Below, piece by piece: positions 30,671 to 39,400 of a DNA stretch of 43,315 nt. Source of the DNA: JAMQPK01 sp035937795 (GTDB lineage Bacteria; Acidobacteriota; Vicinamibacteria; Vicinamibacterales; JAMQPK01). The notes below the pieces were generated by a model. That model was not told the origin of the DNA and searched no databases. It saw only the letters and a program-made list of their open reading frames with translations. Location of the stretch: assembly GCA_035937795.1 (NCBI GenBank), contig DASZHO010000004.1:1-43315 (forward strand). The letters run 5' to 3'. The first letter of the stretch is position 1; each line of letters opens with the position of its first letter. The position numbers and the translations under genes were made by a program.

Positions 30671-33363
30671 CGGGCGTCCTTCTTCAGGTCCGCCAGGATC
30701 GTCAGGGCCTGGAGCGGCGTGATCGCGTCGGTGTCGAGATCGCGCAACCGCTGCGCCACCTTGTCCGTCTTCTGGTCAAATGCTGCAGGCGCTGCAGGCG
30801 CCACAAGCGCCTGAAACAAACCAAGCTGCTGTTGCGGCTCGGCGGGGGTGCCGCTGATCGACGGGCGTCCGCCGCGGGTCAGCTCGTCGTGCTCGAGCGC
30901 CTCGAGAATGGCCCGCGCGCGCTCAATCACGGAGGCCGGCATGCCGGCCAGCCGCGCCACTTGAATGCCGTAGCTGCGGTCGGAACGGCCCGGTACGATC
31001 TTGTGAAGGAACACGATTTCGTCCTGCCATTCGCGTGCGGCGACGTGCGCGTTCACCACTCCAGGCAGCGCGTCGGCCAGATCCGTCAGCTCGTGATAGT
31101 GCGTCGCGAAGAGCGTTTTGGGCCGGCCGCGCGGGTTTGTCGCCAGGTGTTCCGCCACCGCCCACGCGATGCTCAGGCCATCGAAGGTGGCCGTCCCACG
31201 GCCGATTTCGTCGAGCACGACAAGGCTGCGCGACGTGGCGCCGTGGAGGATGTTCGCCGTTTCCTGCATCTCCACCATGAAGGTGGAGTGGCCTCGCATG
31301 ATGTTGTCGGAGGCGCCCACGCGCGCGTAGATGCGATCGAGGAGGGGAATCTTCGCGCGGCTCGCCGGCACGAACGATCCAATTTGCGCCATGAGGCACA
31401 TCAATGCCGTCTGCCGCAGATAGGTCGACTTTCCGCCCATGTTCGGTCCGGTCAGGATCATCAGCTGGCCTGCGCCGCCGTCGAGCGCCACGTCGTTGGG
31501 CACGAACGCCCCGTTGCACCGGCGCTCGACCACCGGATGGCGGCCATCCGCGATGGCGAGATCGTCGCCGTTGTGAACGTGCGGCTTGATGTAGTTGGAC
31601 AGCGTCGCGGTTTCGGCGAGAGCCGCCAGGGTGTCGAGCGCGGCCAGCGCGCGCGCGCTTTCCTGAATGCGCGCCGCTTCGGCCGCCACGCGCGCGCGTA
31701 CCTGCTCGAAGAGCTCGATTTCGCGCTCCAGGATCCGCTCGTCGGCGCCCAGCACCTTTTCCTCGTATTCCTTCAGCGCCGGCGTGATGAAGCGCTCGCC
31801 TCCGGCAATCGTCTGCTTGCGATGGTAGTCGGGCGGCACCGCGTGAAGATTCGATTTCGAGACTTCGATGTAATAGCCGAAGACGCGGTTGTAGCGCACC
31901 TTCAGCGACGAGATTCCCGTCCGGGCGCGCTCGCGCTCCTCGAGCTCGGCGATCACCTGTTTGCCGGAGCGGCTGATGCGGCGCAGCTCGTCGAGCTCCG
32001 TGTCGACGCTGTCGCGGATGTATCCGCCGTCGCGCGCGAGCGCGGCGGGTTCGTCGACGATGTGGGTATCGATCGCGTCGCGAACATCCGCCACGTCGTC
32101 GAGCGCGGCCGCGAGGGCGCGCACCAGCGGCGCCTCGCACGCCTCGAGCACCAGCCGGATACGCGGCACGGCGGCAATCGACAGCTTCAGCGCAACGAGA
32201 TCGCGCGGACCGGCGGTGCCAAGCGCAGCGCGCGCCACCAGCCGCTCGAGATCGTGGACCGCCTTCAGCAGTTCGCGGAATTTCCCGCGGTCGGTGCTGC
32301 GGAAGGCGAGCTCTTCGACCGCGTCGAGGCGATCGCGGATCCGCTCGAGCGAGACGAGCGGACGGAGCAGCCAGGAGCGCAGGAGGCGGCCGCCCATCGG
32401 GGTGGTGGTTCGATCGATCTCGTGCAGCAGCGTGCCGTCCCGCCCGCCTTCCATCGACTCCACGACCTCGAGATGTCTGAGAGTCATGGCGTCGATGAGC
32501 AGGCAGTCCGCCGCCGTCTTCAGCGATACCGTGCGCACGTGGGCCAGATCGGCCTTTTGCGTGTCGCGCAGGTAGTGGAGCAGAGCCCCGGCCGCCGACA
32601 CGGCGGGCCCATGCAACTCCAGGCCAAAGCCCTCGAGCCCGCCGGCACGCAGCTGCTCGAGAAGTGTGCGGCGGGCGGCTTCGTATTCGAACGTCCAGGC
32701 TTCGACGCGCGTGACCGGGAGGGTGCCGGACACGCCGTTGAGGGCCGCGGCCACATCGAGGCCGACCGGCGCCACGACCTCGCGCGGAGACAGCACGCTG
32801 ATTTCGTCGCTGAGCGCCTGCATGCCGGCAGGCCCTGCGTATTCCGCACACGAAAACTCACCGGTCGATAAGTCCAGCAGCGCGACGCCCCAAACGGGTT
32901 CGTTTCGTTGCCGGGACTCGGGACCCGGGATTCGCGATTCGAAAATGCTCAGGAGGAAGGCGGGCTCGCGGGCGTCCAGGTATTGGGCGTCGGTCAGCGT
33001 GCCGGGCGAAACAACCCGAACGATCTCGCGTTTGACAAGCCCTTTGGCTTTCTTTGGATCTTCGACCTGGTCGCAGATGGCGACGCGAAAGCCTTTCTTG
33101 ACCAGGCGCGCCAGATACGAATCGACGGCGTGATGCGGGACGCCGCACATGGGAATCGACGTGCCCTGGCCGTCTTTGGACCGCGAGGTGAGCGCCAGAT
33201 CGAGGGCGCGCGCGGCCACCAGCGCGTCCTCGTAGAACATCTCGTAAAAGTCGCCCATGCGGAAAAACAGTATCGCGTCGCGATACTGCTGCTTGGCGTC
33301 GAGATACTGCCGCATGGCCGGCGTTACGCTGGAGGCAGAAGGGGGTCCTGAGGCCGTCGGCAT
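30667..33363 (-). CDS. mutS: DNA mismatch repair protein MutS
   Basis: The 898 residues are normal length for MutS1. The mismatch-binding domain has the intercalating Phe-x-Glu motif (FFRMGDFYEMFYEDA). The ATPase has Walker A TGPNMGGKSTYLRQ, GASDNIMRGHSTFMVEM, Walker B VVLDEIGRGTATFDG and the ATHYHELTDL switch. I place the start at ATG 33363 (MPTASGPPS), because the open frame to 33408 would run through the divergent promoter. A TAAAAT box lies 10 nt before it and there is no ribosome site. It starts 17 bp from tsaB, which is divergent, and heads an operon with the solute-binding lipoprotein. Confidence 0.97.
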   Translation of the reverse strand: MPTASGPPSASSVTPAMRQYLDAKQQYRDAILFFRMGDFYEMFYEDALVAARALDLALTSRSKDGQGTSIPMCGVPHHAVDSYLARLVKKGFRVAICDQVEDPKKAKGLVKREIVRVVSPGTLTDAQYLDAREPAFLLSIFESRIPGPESRQRNEPVWGVALLDLSTGEFSCAEYAGPAGMQALSDEISVLSPREVVAPVGLDVAAALNGVSGTLPVTRVEAWTFEYEAARRTLLEQLRAGGLEGFGLELHGPAVSAAGALLHYLRDTQKADLAHVRTVSLKTAADCLLIDAMTLRHLEVVESMEGGRDGTLLHEIDRTTTPMGGRLLRSWLLRPLVSLERIRDRLDAVEELAFRSTDRGKFRELLKAVHDLERLVARAALGTAGPRDLVALKLSIAAVPRIRLVLEACEAPLVRALAAALDDVADVRDAIDTHIVDEPAALARDGGYIRDSVDTELDELRRISRSGKQVIAELEERERARTGISSLKVRYNRVFGYYIEVSKSNLHAVPPDYHRKQTIAGGERFITPALKEYEEKVLGADERILEREIELFEQVRARVAAEAARIQESARALAALDTLAALAETATLSNYIKPHVHNGDDLAIADGRHPVVERRCNGAFVPNDVALDGGAGQLMILTGPNMGGKSTYLRQTALMCLMAQIGSFVPASRAKIPLLDRIYARVGASDNIMRGHSTFMVEMQETANILHGATSRSLVVLDEIGRGTATFDGLSIAWAVAEHLATNPRGRPKTLFATHYHELTDLADALPGVVNAHVAAREWQDEIVFLHKIVPGRSDRSYGIQVARLAGMPASVIERARAILEALEHDELTRGGRPSISGTPAEPQQQLGLFQALVAPAAPAAFDQKTDKVAQRLRDLDTDAITPLQALTILADLKKDAR

Positions 33364-33383
33364 GTAGAATGGAATTTTACATG
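33361..33383. promoter_or_regulatory. Near-palindromic bidirectional promoter of mutS and tsaB
   Basis: The 23 bp begin CATGTAGAAT and end TTTTACATG. Both outermost ATG triplets are the start codons of the two divergent genes. On the plus strand TAGAAT (33365-33370) is 10 nt before ATG 33381. On the minus strand TAAAAT (33379-33374) is 10 nt before ATG 33363. The two -10 boxes interlock symmetrically, and neither gene has room for a Shine-Dalgarno sequence. Confidence 0.62.
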
Positions 33384-34097
33384 CTGGTGCTGGCTCTCGA
33401 CACGACAACTCGACGCGGCAGCGCAGCGCTTGCGCGCGACGGGTCCCTGGTCGACTGTGAGGTGGGCGATGCCCGCCTGACGCACGGCGAGCGGCTGCCC
33501 GGCGATGTCATGCGGCTACTCGATCGAAACGGGCTTCGTCCCGGCGAGATTGACCTCTTTGCCGTGGCGGCGGGGCCGGGATCGTTTACCGGTCTGCGCA
33601 TCGGAATCGCTGCGATGCAGGGTCTGGCGCTCGCCAACGGCCGCGGCCTCATCGGCGTCTCCGCCCTCGACGCGGTGAATGCCGCCGCGCGAACATGCGA
33701 TCGAGAGTCGTGTTCGCATCTCGTTCTCGTGGGTGTCCTGATGGATGCGCAGCGCGGCGAAGTGTTCTCCGCCCTCTACCGCGGCGACGAGGCGCTCGAG
33801 GGCCCGTCGGTGGAGGCTCCGGCCGACGCGGTGGTGCGGTGGAAAGGCCGGGCGGCCGAACCGATTGCCTTCGTGGGCGACGGGGCGCTCCTGTACAGCG
33901 ACACGATCGCGGGAGTCGTGCCGAACGCCAGAGTTCTTTCCGAGGTTCCGCCTCTCGCGCCCTCCATCGCGATGCTCGCGCAGAAACAGGCGGCGGCGAC
34001 GGGGGTTCCGCCGCCCGGCGCCATTCGCCCCATCTACGTGCGCCGGCCCGATGCCGAGCTCGCCCGCGGCCGCCTGGCGCGTGAAGCGAAAATATGA
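33381..34097 (+). CDS. tsaB: tRNA threonylcarbamoyladenosine biosynthesis protein TsaB
   Basis: The 238 residues begin MLVLALDTTTRRGSAAL. The ASKHA-fold signature is followed by LLDRNGLRPGEIDLFAVAAG, PGSFTGLRIGIAAMQGLA and VLMDAQRGEVFSALYR, characteristic of TsaB. TsaB is the inactive paralogue that holds TsaD in the complex making t6A37 in ANN-decoding tRNAs. An ATG at 33369 overlaps the -10 box and is unlikely. The stop overlaps the rimI start by 4 bp, a common tsaB-rimI pairing. Confidence 0.95.
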   Translation: MLVLALDTTTRRGSAALARDGSLVDCEVGDARLTHGERLPGDVMRLLDRNGLRPGEIDLFAVAAGPGSFTGLRIGIAAMQGLALANGRGLIGVSALDAVNAAARTCDRESCSHLVLVGVLMDAQRGEVFSALYRGDEALEGPSVEAPADAVVRWKGRAAEPIAFVGDGALLYSDTIAGVVPNARVLSEVPPLAPSIAMLAQKQAAATGVPPPGAIRPIYVRRPDAELARGRLAREAKI

Positions 34098-34588
34098 ACT
34101 GGATCATCGAGCGGACTCTGGCGGTGCAGGACCTGGACGAGATCGTCGCCATCGAAGTGGCGTCGTTCTCCAACCCCTGGACGCGCCAGATGTACTTGCG
34201 CGAGCTTCAGAACCCGGACGTTTCCTTCCTTTACGTGCTGCGGGCGCCGGTTGGAGACGACGAGAAGACGGCTCGCCACATTGCGGGCTTCTGCTCGTTC
34301 TGGCTCGTGCTCGATGAGATTCACATCAACAACCTGGCCGTTCGTCGCGAATATCAAGGCCGTCGAATGGGCACGGCGCTGCTCGAGCACGTCCTGCGTG
34401 TGGGCGCGACTCGCGGCGCGGAGCGCGCCACGCTCGAAGTGCGGCGGTCAAATGCCCCGGCGCGACGGCTCTACGAGCGCCTGGGGTTCACCGTGGCGGC
34501 GACCCGGCCGAATTACTACGTCAGTCCGCCGGAAGATGCGCTGATTCTATGGAGAAATGCCTTGAAAGAATCACAATCGAACACTTGA
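34094..34588 (+). CDS. rimI: Ribosomal-protein-alanine N-acetyltransferase RimI-like
   Basis: This is a 164-residue GNAT enzyme. It has FSNPWTRQMYLREL, the acetyl-CoA loop VRREYQGRRMGTALLEHVL (R/Q-x-x-G-x-G/A type), LEVRRSNAPARRLYERLGF and a tyrosine-rich end (RPNYYVSPPEDALILW). RimI acetylates the N-terminus of ribosomal protein S18 in E. coli. Homologues may have wider targets. It overlaps tsaB by ATGA and probably is co-translated with it. Confidence 0.92.
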   Translation: MNWIIERTLAVQDLDEIVAIEVASFSNPWTRQMYLRELQNPDVSFLYVLRAPVGDDEKTARHIAGFCSFWLVLDEIHINNLAVRREYQGRRMGTALLEHVLRVGATRGAERATLEVRRSNAPARRLYERLGFTVAATRPNYYVSPPEDALILWRNALKESQSNT

Positions 34589-34613
34589 AACCACCCTGTC
34601 CCTGTGGTACTTT
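34585..34613 (+). promoter_or_regulatory. Sigma70-type promoter of the DUF465 gene
   Basis: TTGAAA (34585-34590), a 17-bp spacer, then TACTTT (34608-34613). The predicted start near 34620 gives a leader of about 37 nt with a strong AAGGAGG (34644-34650) before the ATG at 34657. This is the clearest conventional promoter in the window. Confidence 0.6.
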
Positions 34614-34656
34614 TCACTAGTGATGCTTTCAACAATTCGCTTCAAGGAGGCCGGGC

Positions 34657-34926
34657 ATGCAAACCGCGAATGTCCAGGAGTTGAAGGAGCTTTTGCTCAA
34701 AACTGACGAGGAGTTCCGTCAACTCGCAATCCAGCACCACCAGTTAGACGAGCGCCTCCACGAACTGTCCGGCAAGCCATACCTCTCAGAACCCGAGCAA
34801 GTCGAAGAAATCACACTGAAAAAACGAAAGTTGCAATTGAAGGACAGAATGGAAGACATTCTCCGGCGGCATCGCGCCGGTCCATCCGGATCGTTCGCTC
34901 AGGCACAACCGCCCATCACCCACTGA
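34657..34926 (+). CDS. DUF465/YdcH-family coiled-coil protein
   Basis: The 89 residues are a two-helix hairpin: VQELKELLLKTDEEFRQLAI, QHHQLDERLHELSGKPYLSE, then EQVEEITLKKRKLQLKDRME. The H-x2-L-x2-R-x2-E-L and L-K-x2-K-L-x-L-K-D pattern is the DUF465 (YdcH) signature. The family function is unknown. A disordered tail (PSGSFAQAQPPITH) follows. Strong ribosome site and own promoter, so it is probably well expressed. It is 9 bp ahead of psd. Confidence 0.87.
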   Translation: MQTANVQELKELLLKTDEEFRQLAIQHHQLDERLHELSGKPYLSEPEQVEEITLKKRKLQLKDRMEDILRRHRAGPSGSFAQAQPPITH

Positions 34927-34935
34927 CATCGTCGG

Positions 34936-35562
34936 GTGAGGATCGACCGGGCAGGGTTTCCTTTCATCGGTGGCACGGCCGCTCTTGCGATTGCGGCGGC
35001 CTTGACCGTCGGCTCCGCCGGCGCCGTGCCACTCCTCGTCCTTGCGCTCTTCCTCACGTTTTTCTTCCGCGATCCCGAGCGCCAGCCGCCGGCCAACGCC
35101 GACGTCGCCGTGTTGTCGCCGGCCGACGGACGCGTGCTCGTGGCCGGGCCGGCGGAACCCGATTGCGCGCCGCCGGGCGATTGGCTCCAGGTGAGCATTT
35201 TTCTGTCGCCGATGGACGTTCACGTGAATCGCACGCCGGTGTCGGGCCGTGTGATGCGCGTCGATTTCAAGCGCGGAAGGTTCCTGCCGGCGTACCACCG
35301 CGACGCGGCTTCGGGCAACGAGCGCAGCGAGATATGGATGGACCACGGCGGCCAGACGATCGTCTTCCGCCAGATCGTCGGCATCCTGGCCCGCCGTGTG
35401 GTCTGCCGGGTGCAGCCCGGCGCACGCCTCAGAGCCGGTGAGCGGGTCGGGCTCATGAAGTTCGGGTCGAGGATGGACGTCTTTCTGCCGACTTCCGCCC
35501 GGCTACAGGTATCGACGGGTGACCGCGTCATCGGCGGCGTGACGGTGATCGCGACGCTGTAG
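34936..35562 (+). CDS. psd: Phosphatidylserine decarboxylase, short proenzyme
   Basis: The 208 residues start at GTG 34936. Two N-terminal hydrophobic segments (about 8-46) are followed by FFRDPERQPP, VLSPADGRV, VSIFLSPMDVHVNRTPVSG and, at the end, MKFGSRMDVFLP with the self-cleavage pair G177-S178 that generates the pyruvoyl group. It makes phosphatidylethanolamine from phosphatidylserine. The short form and FGS site are typical of non-enteric bacteria. It is convergent with pssA, 11 bp apart, instead of the usual co-directional psd-pssA order. Confidence 0.95.
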   Translation: MRIDRAGFPFIGGTAALAIAAALTVGSAGAVPLLVLALFLTFFFRDPERQPPANADVAVLSPADGRVLVAGPAEPDCAPPGDWLQVSIFLSPMDVHVNRTPVSGRVMRVDFKRGRFLPAYHRDAASGNERSEIWMDHGGQTIVFRQIVGILARRVVCRVQPGARLRAGERVGLMKFGSRMDVFLPTSARLQVSTGDRVIGGVTVIATL

Positions 35563-35573
35563 GTATCGGCGGT

Positions 35574-36404
35574 TCAGTTCCGGAGCTGAGGCTCCACGAC
35601 GTTCTGCGGAAGTTCCTGCGGTGGCAGCGAGGCGGGAAATGAAGTCTGGGTGGGCTCGTGGCCGCGATGGCGGATGCGCGTAACGATCAGCTCGACGAAG
35701 GCTGAAAGCAGGTAGATGTAAGAGATCGTCACCAGCGTCAGCGCCGGATGGGCGAAGACAAACGCGAAGAGCAGCGCGATCCCGATCAACACCGTGTACG
35801 GCCGCCGGGCCTGGAGATCGAGATTCTTGAAGCTCCGGAACCGAATCGTGCTCACCATCAGAAACGCGGGCACCAGGACGAGGGCCAGCGCCGGCACGGC
35901 CCCCACAGGATGCTGGAATCCGGCCGGATACGCGTAAATCGTCGCCGCCGGCACGCTTGCCGCCGCCGGACTCGGCATACCCACAAAATATTTCTTGTCG
36001 CCGATCCCGGTCTGGACGTTGAATCGGGCCAGGCGCATCGCCGCCGCCGTGACATAGACGAACCCGGCGGCCCAACCCCAGCGCCCGAGCGAGGTCAGCC
36101 CCCACGAGAAGGTGAGGATGGCGGGCGCCATGCCGAAGGAAATGACGTCGGCGAGCGAGTCGAATTCGAGCCCGAACTGGCTGGATGTGCCCGTCATGCG
36201 CGCGATGCGGCCGTCCAGCGTGTCGAGGACCATCGCGATGCCGATGAAGGGGGCGGCGGTCTCGTACTCGCCGCGCATCGCGTACACGATGCAGGCGTAA
36301 CCGCAGAAGAGGTTGCCCAGCGTCATCAGGCTGGGAAGCAAATAGACCCCGCGCCGCAGCTTGCGATTCGGGATATCCGTGCGCCTCCGGTGCGGCGGCA
36401 ACAT
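35574..36404 (-). CDS. pssA: CDP-diacylglycerol-serine O-phosphatidyltransferase
   Basis: The protein has 276 residues from ATG 36404. The CDP-alcohol phosphotransferase motif D-x2-D-G-x2-A-R-x8-G-x3-D-x3-D is complete (VLDTLDGRIARMTGTSSQFG, then LEFDSLADV). There are about seven membrane helices, and the start region PNRKLRRGVYLLPSLMTLGN is typical of PssA. It makes phosphatidylserine, the substrate of the neighbouring Psd. An upstream in-frame ATG at 36452 would place the -10 box inside the gene. A Gln/Pro-rich tail ends the protein. Confidence 0.95.
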   Translation of the reverse strand: MLPPHRRRTDIPNRKLRRGVYLLPSLMTLGNLFCGYACIVYAMRGEYETAAPFIGIAMVLDTLDGRIARMTGTSSQFGLEFDSLADVISFGMAPAILTFSWGLTSLGRWGWAAGFVYVTAAAMRLARFNVQTGIGDKKYFVGMPSPAAASVPAATIYAYPAGFQHPVGAVPALALVLVPAFLMVSTIRFRSFKNLDLQARRPYTVLIGIALLFAFVFAHPALTLVTISYIYLLSAFVELIVTRIRHRGHEPTQTSFPASLPPQELPQNVVEPQLRN

Positions 36405-36410
36405 GGGTCC

Positions 36411-36416
36411 AGTGTA
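36411..36416 (-). promoter_or_regulatory. -10 box of pssA (leaderless)
   Basis: On the minus strand TACACT is followed by 6 nt and the ATG at 36404. No Shine-Dalgarno sequence is present. Confidence 0.42.
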
Positions 36417-36482
36417 TCGCAGACAGTCCGTTTCACATTCTGGCATGCCCACGAAACGCCCGAAGGCGGAGACCGGCGGTGT

Positions 36483-39400
36483 CTAGCTTCGAGCTGCGGG
36501 CAACTCGATCGTGACCGTCGTCCCCTTTCCCGGCGCAGATTGCACGCGAATGGTGCCGCCGTTCAGCTCGACGTTTCTCTTCGCGATTGTCAGGCCCAAC
36601 CCGGTTCCGGTGGCCTTGGTGGAGAAGTACGGCTCGAAGATGCGCCGCAGCGCCTCGGGATCCATGCCCGTCCCCGTATCCGTAAAGGACAGTCTGACGG
36701 CGCCATGGCTCGCCTCAGCGACGACTGTCAAGGATCCGGCGCCGGGCATTGCGTGCAACGCGTTCTCGACGATGTTGGTGATGGCGCGTGCCAGCAGCAT
36801 TCGATCCACAACCACCATCGGAACGGACGCGGGTACCTCGCTGCGAATGGCGACGCGGCCGCCGAGACCGGTGATGTAAGGCTCTAGTACGGTGGCGAGC
36901 AGCTCCGACAGCGATGTCGGCGCCGGATGCGGGGTCGGCGAAGACGCGAAGCTCGAGAACTCCGCCGAGAGCTGCCGCAGCAATTTGACCTGCGACATGA
37001 TGGCGCTCACGCATTCCTCCAGGACCGGGGTGAGCGGCTCGCCGCGGTCCTTGTTCACTCGCACCAGATGCTCCGACGAGAGCTGTATCGGCGTCAGCGG
37101 GTTCTTGATTTCGTGCGCAACCTGCCGGGCCATCTCGGCCCACGCTTCAAGGCGATGTGTGCGTTCGAGCTCGGTGCGCTGCCGCTGAAGATCGCCGGCC
37201 ATCCGGTTGAAATCGTTCACCAGGCGTCGAAGCTCGTCGGTGGACGTTTGAACCACCCGCGCGCTGAAATCGCCCCGGGCAATCCGCCGGGTGGCCCGCG
37301 TGAGTCGATTCACGGGGTCGCCGATGCGTTCGGCCATGTAGTAGCCGATGCCGGCGCCCAACAGCGCGAACAGCATCGACGCGAGCAGGACGCGGCGATC
37401 CAGCGCGTCGATTTCGCGCTCGACTTCCTGCTCGCGCAGCGCGAGCGGCACCGTCAGAATCTCGCTGCTCTCGCCCACGCGTACCGGCGCGGCCGCCAGC
37501 GTGTAGCCCTGCTCCGTGCCGCCCGCGGTTTCGATACTCACGCTGCTCGACAGCCGATCGATGACGATGGCACGGTACACCTCGCTCGGCGTGCGCTTTG
37601 GGAGCAGGCCCGAATCGAAGAGGTCGCGCTCGCTCGTGGCCACCAGCTGGGGGCCGTGAAAAATATTGACATCCTGGCCGATCGCGCGGCTCAGCCACAC
37701 CATGATGTCGTCGTTGGGCGCCACGCCGGCATCGCGCTGCTGTAGCGCGACATATTCCTCGACAACGCGCTGCGCGACGGCCGCGACGCGGACCGCGTCC
37801 GAATTGATCCCCGCGCGAAGCTGTGCCGCGAAGAATTGACGGGCGAAAAACGCGAGGACCAGGACTGGAACGACCGAGGTCACCAGAAAGGCCAGAAAGA
37901 GCTTGCGGTAGAAGCTCGCGCGTACCTCACGCAGGAGCTGTCCTCCCGAGGCCGCGGTTGTGCCTCCGAGCACGGTCACCAGCCAGGTGACGACCAGCAG
38001 CGCGACGTAGGTCAGACCGACCAGCGTCGCGAGTTCGGCCAGGTTGATGAAATGATCGATGGCCGCGATCGATGGATAACCGATGATGTAGATGCCGACG
38101 CGATCGTTCAGGATGTAGGTGGAGTAGGTGCGCCCGCCGTTGGACATGGTTGTCCAGAACGGATCGCGCGAGGAGGCGATCCGCTGGAGGAGCGTTTCGT
38201 CCAGCGGCCACGCGCTGCCGCCCGAGGCGTACAGCGACCCGCGCCCCCAGCCGTACACGACAAATTCGACGTCGCGCCCCCGCGCGCCCTCCGTGGGCGC
38301 AGAGTTGGGCCCCCGGATCAGCTCGTAATAGGGGCTCCGTACGGTGATGAACGGCAGCGTCTGGTAGTCGAGCATCACGTTGACGACGATCGAGCCGCCG
38401 CTTGGAGTCTCTGAATTGCCGTCGCAGATGCCGCGGCCGGCGTGCACCAGGCGCCGCTCCTCGGAGCCGAACGGCGAAGCTTCCTCGAAGATTTCCCACT
38501 GGCAGCTCGGCTCGCGCCACCGCTGTGCGCTCGAGACATATTCGGGCAGGTTCAACGCAAATCTGTAGGCCAGGCGGCCATCGGGCCCGTACAGTTCGAT
38601 GGACGCGGCGAGCCGTTCGGTTCCCAATTCGGTTTGCGACCACAGGGCCAGCGCCGCATTCGGCGTCGAAGGCTGAGGTACGAAACCGCCTGATAGCTTT
38701 GGCATGTCGGCGCCGTCGATTTCCTGAAGCACAACCCGGACCTTCTGCTTGAGCAGCACGTCCTGTTGCGTGGCCTGTTCGGCGTACTCCTCTTCGATCA
38801 ACCGCCGGAGCGCGCGATCGGCAAAATGGAGAACCGACGGATACAGCACAAACGCGGGGATAAGCAGCACCAGGGCGCCCGCAAAGAGGCGGAGCGCCTG
38901 CGAGGCGTGGCGATACCGCGGCCGCACCCACGCGAAGGCCCAGGCGAGCGCAAGACAGGCAAACCCTGCCACTGCGGTGGGCCATCGGGGGACTGTCGAC
39001 GGCGCCGCTCCTATCAGGCGCGGAAATGCCGCCACGATGGCGATGGGGATGGCGCGGAGCACCACTGCGGTGGCGGCTCCAGCGCCCGTTCGCGGCATTC
39101 GCCACGGAAGGGAGGCGAGCTGAAGGACGAGCACGCCGCACCAGAGCATGATGGTTTGCGCCAGCACGACCGCGATGGCAAACGCCACGCGCGCCGTGGC
39201 GGTCGCATCCCAGGGATGGAGCGAGAAGTGCAGCGCGTCCACCGACGTTGCGGCGACAGCGTTGCCGAGCAGCACTTCGTATCCGATCAACAGCAACGCG
39301 ACGAGCGCGCCGGCGGCGAGCTGTGCGAGCGCAAACAAGGCCCGCTCTTGATTTGATCCGGGCGCAGATCCTCGATGCCACATCGTGAGCCGCGCGCGTT

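Noticed and set aside
30616..32871. A 751-codon plus-strand open frame inside mutS
   Set aside because: It is rich in Arg/His/Gly with no domain, and lies entirely antisense to a full-length MutS with all motifs.
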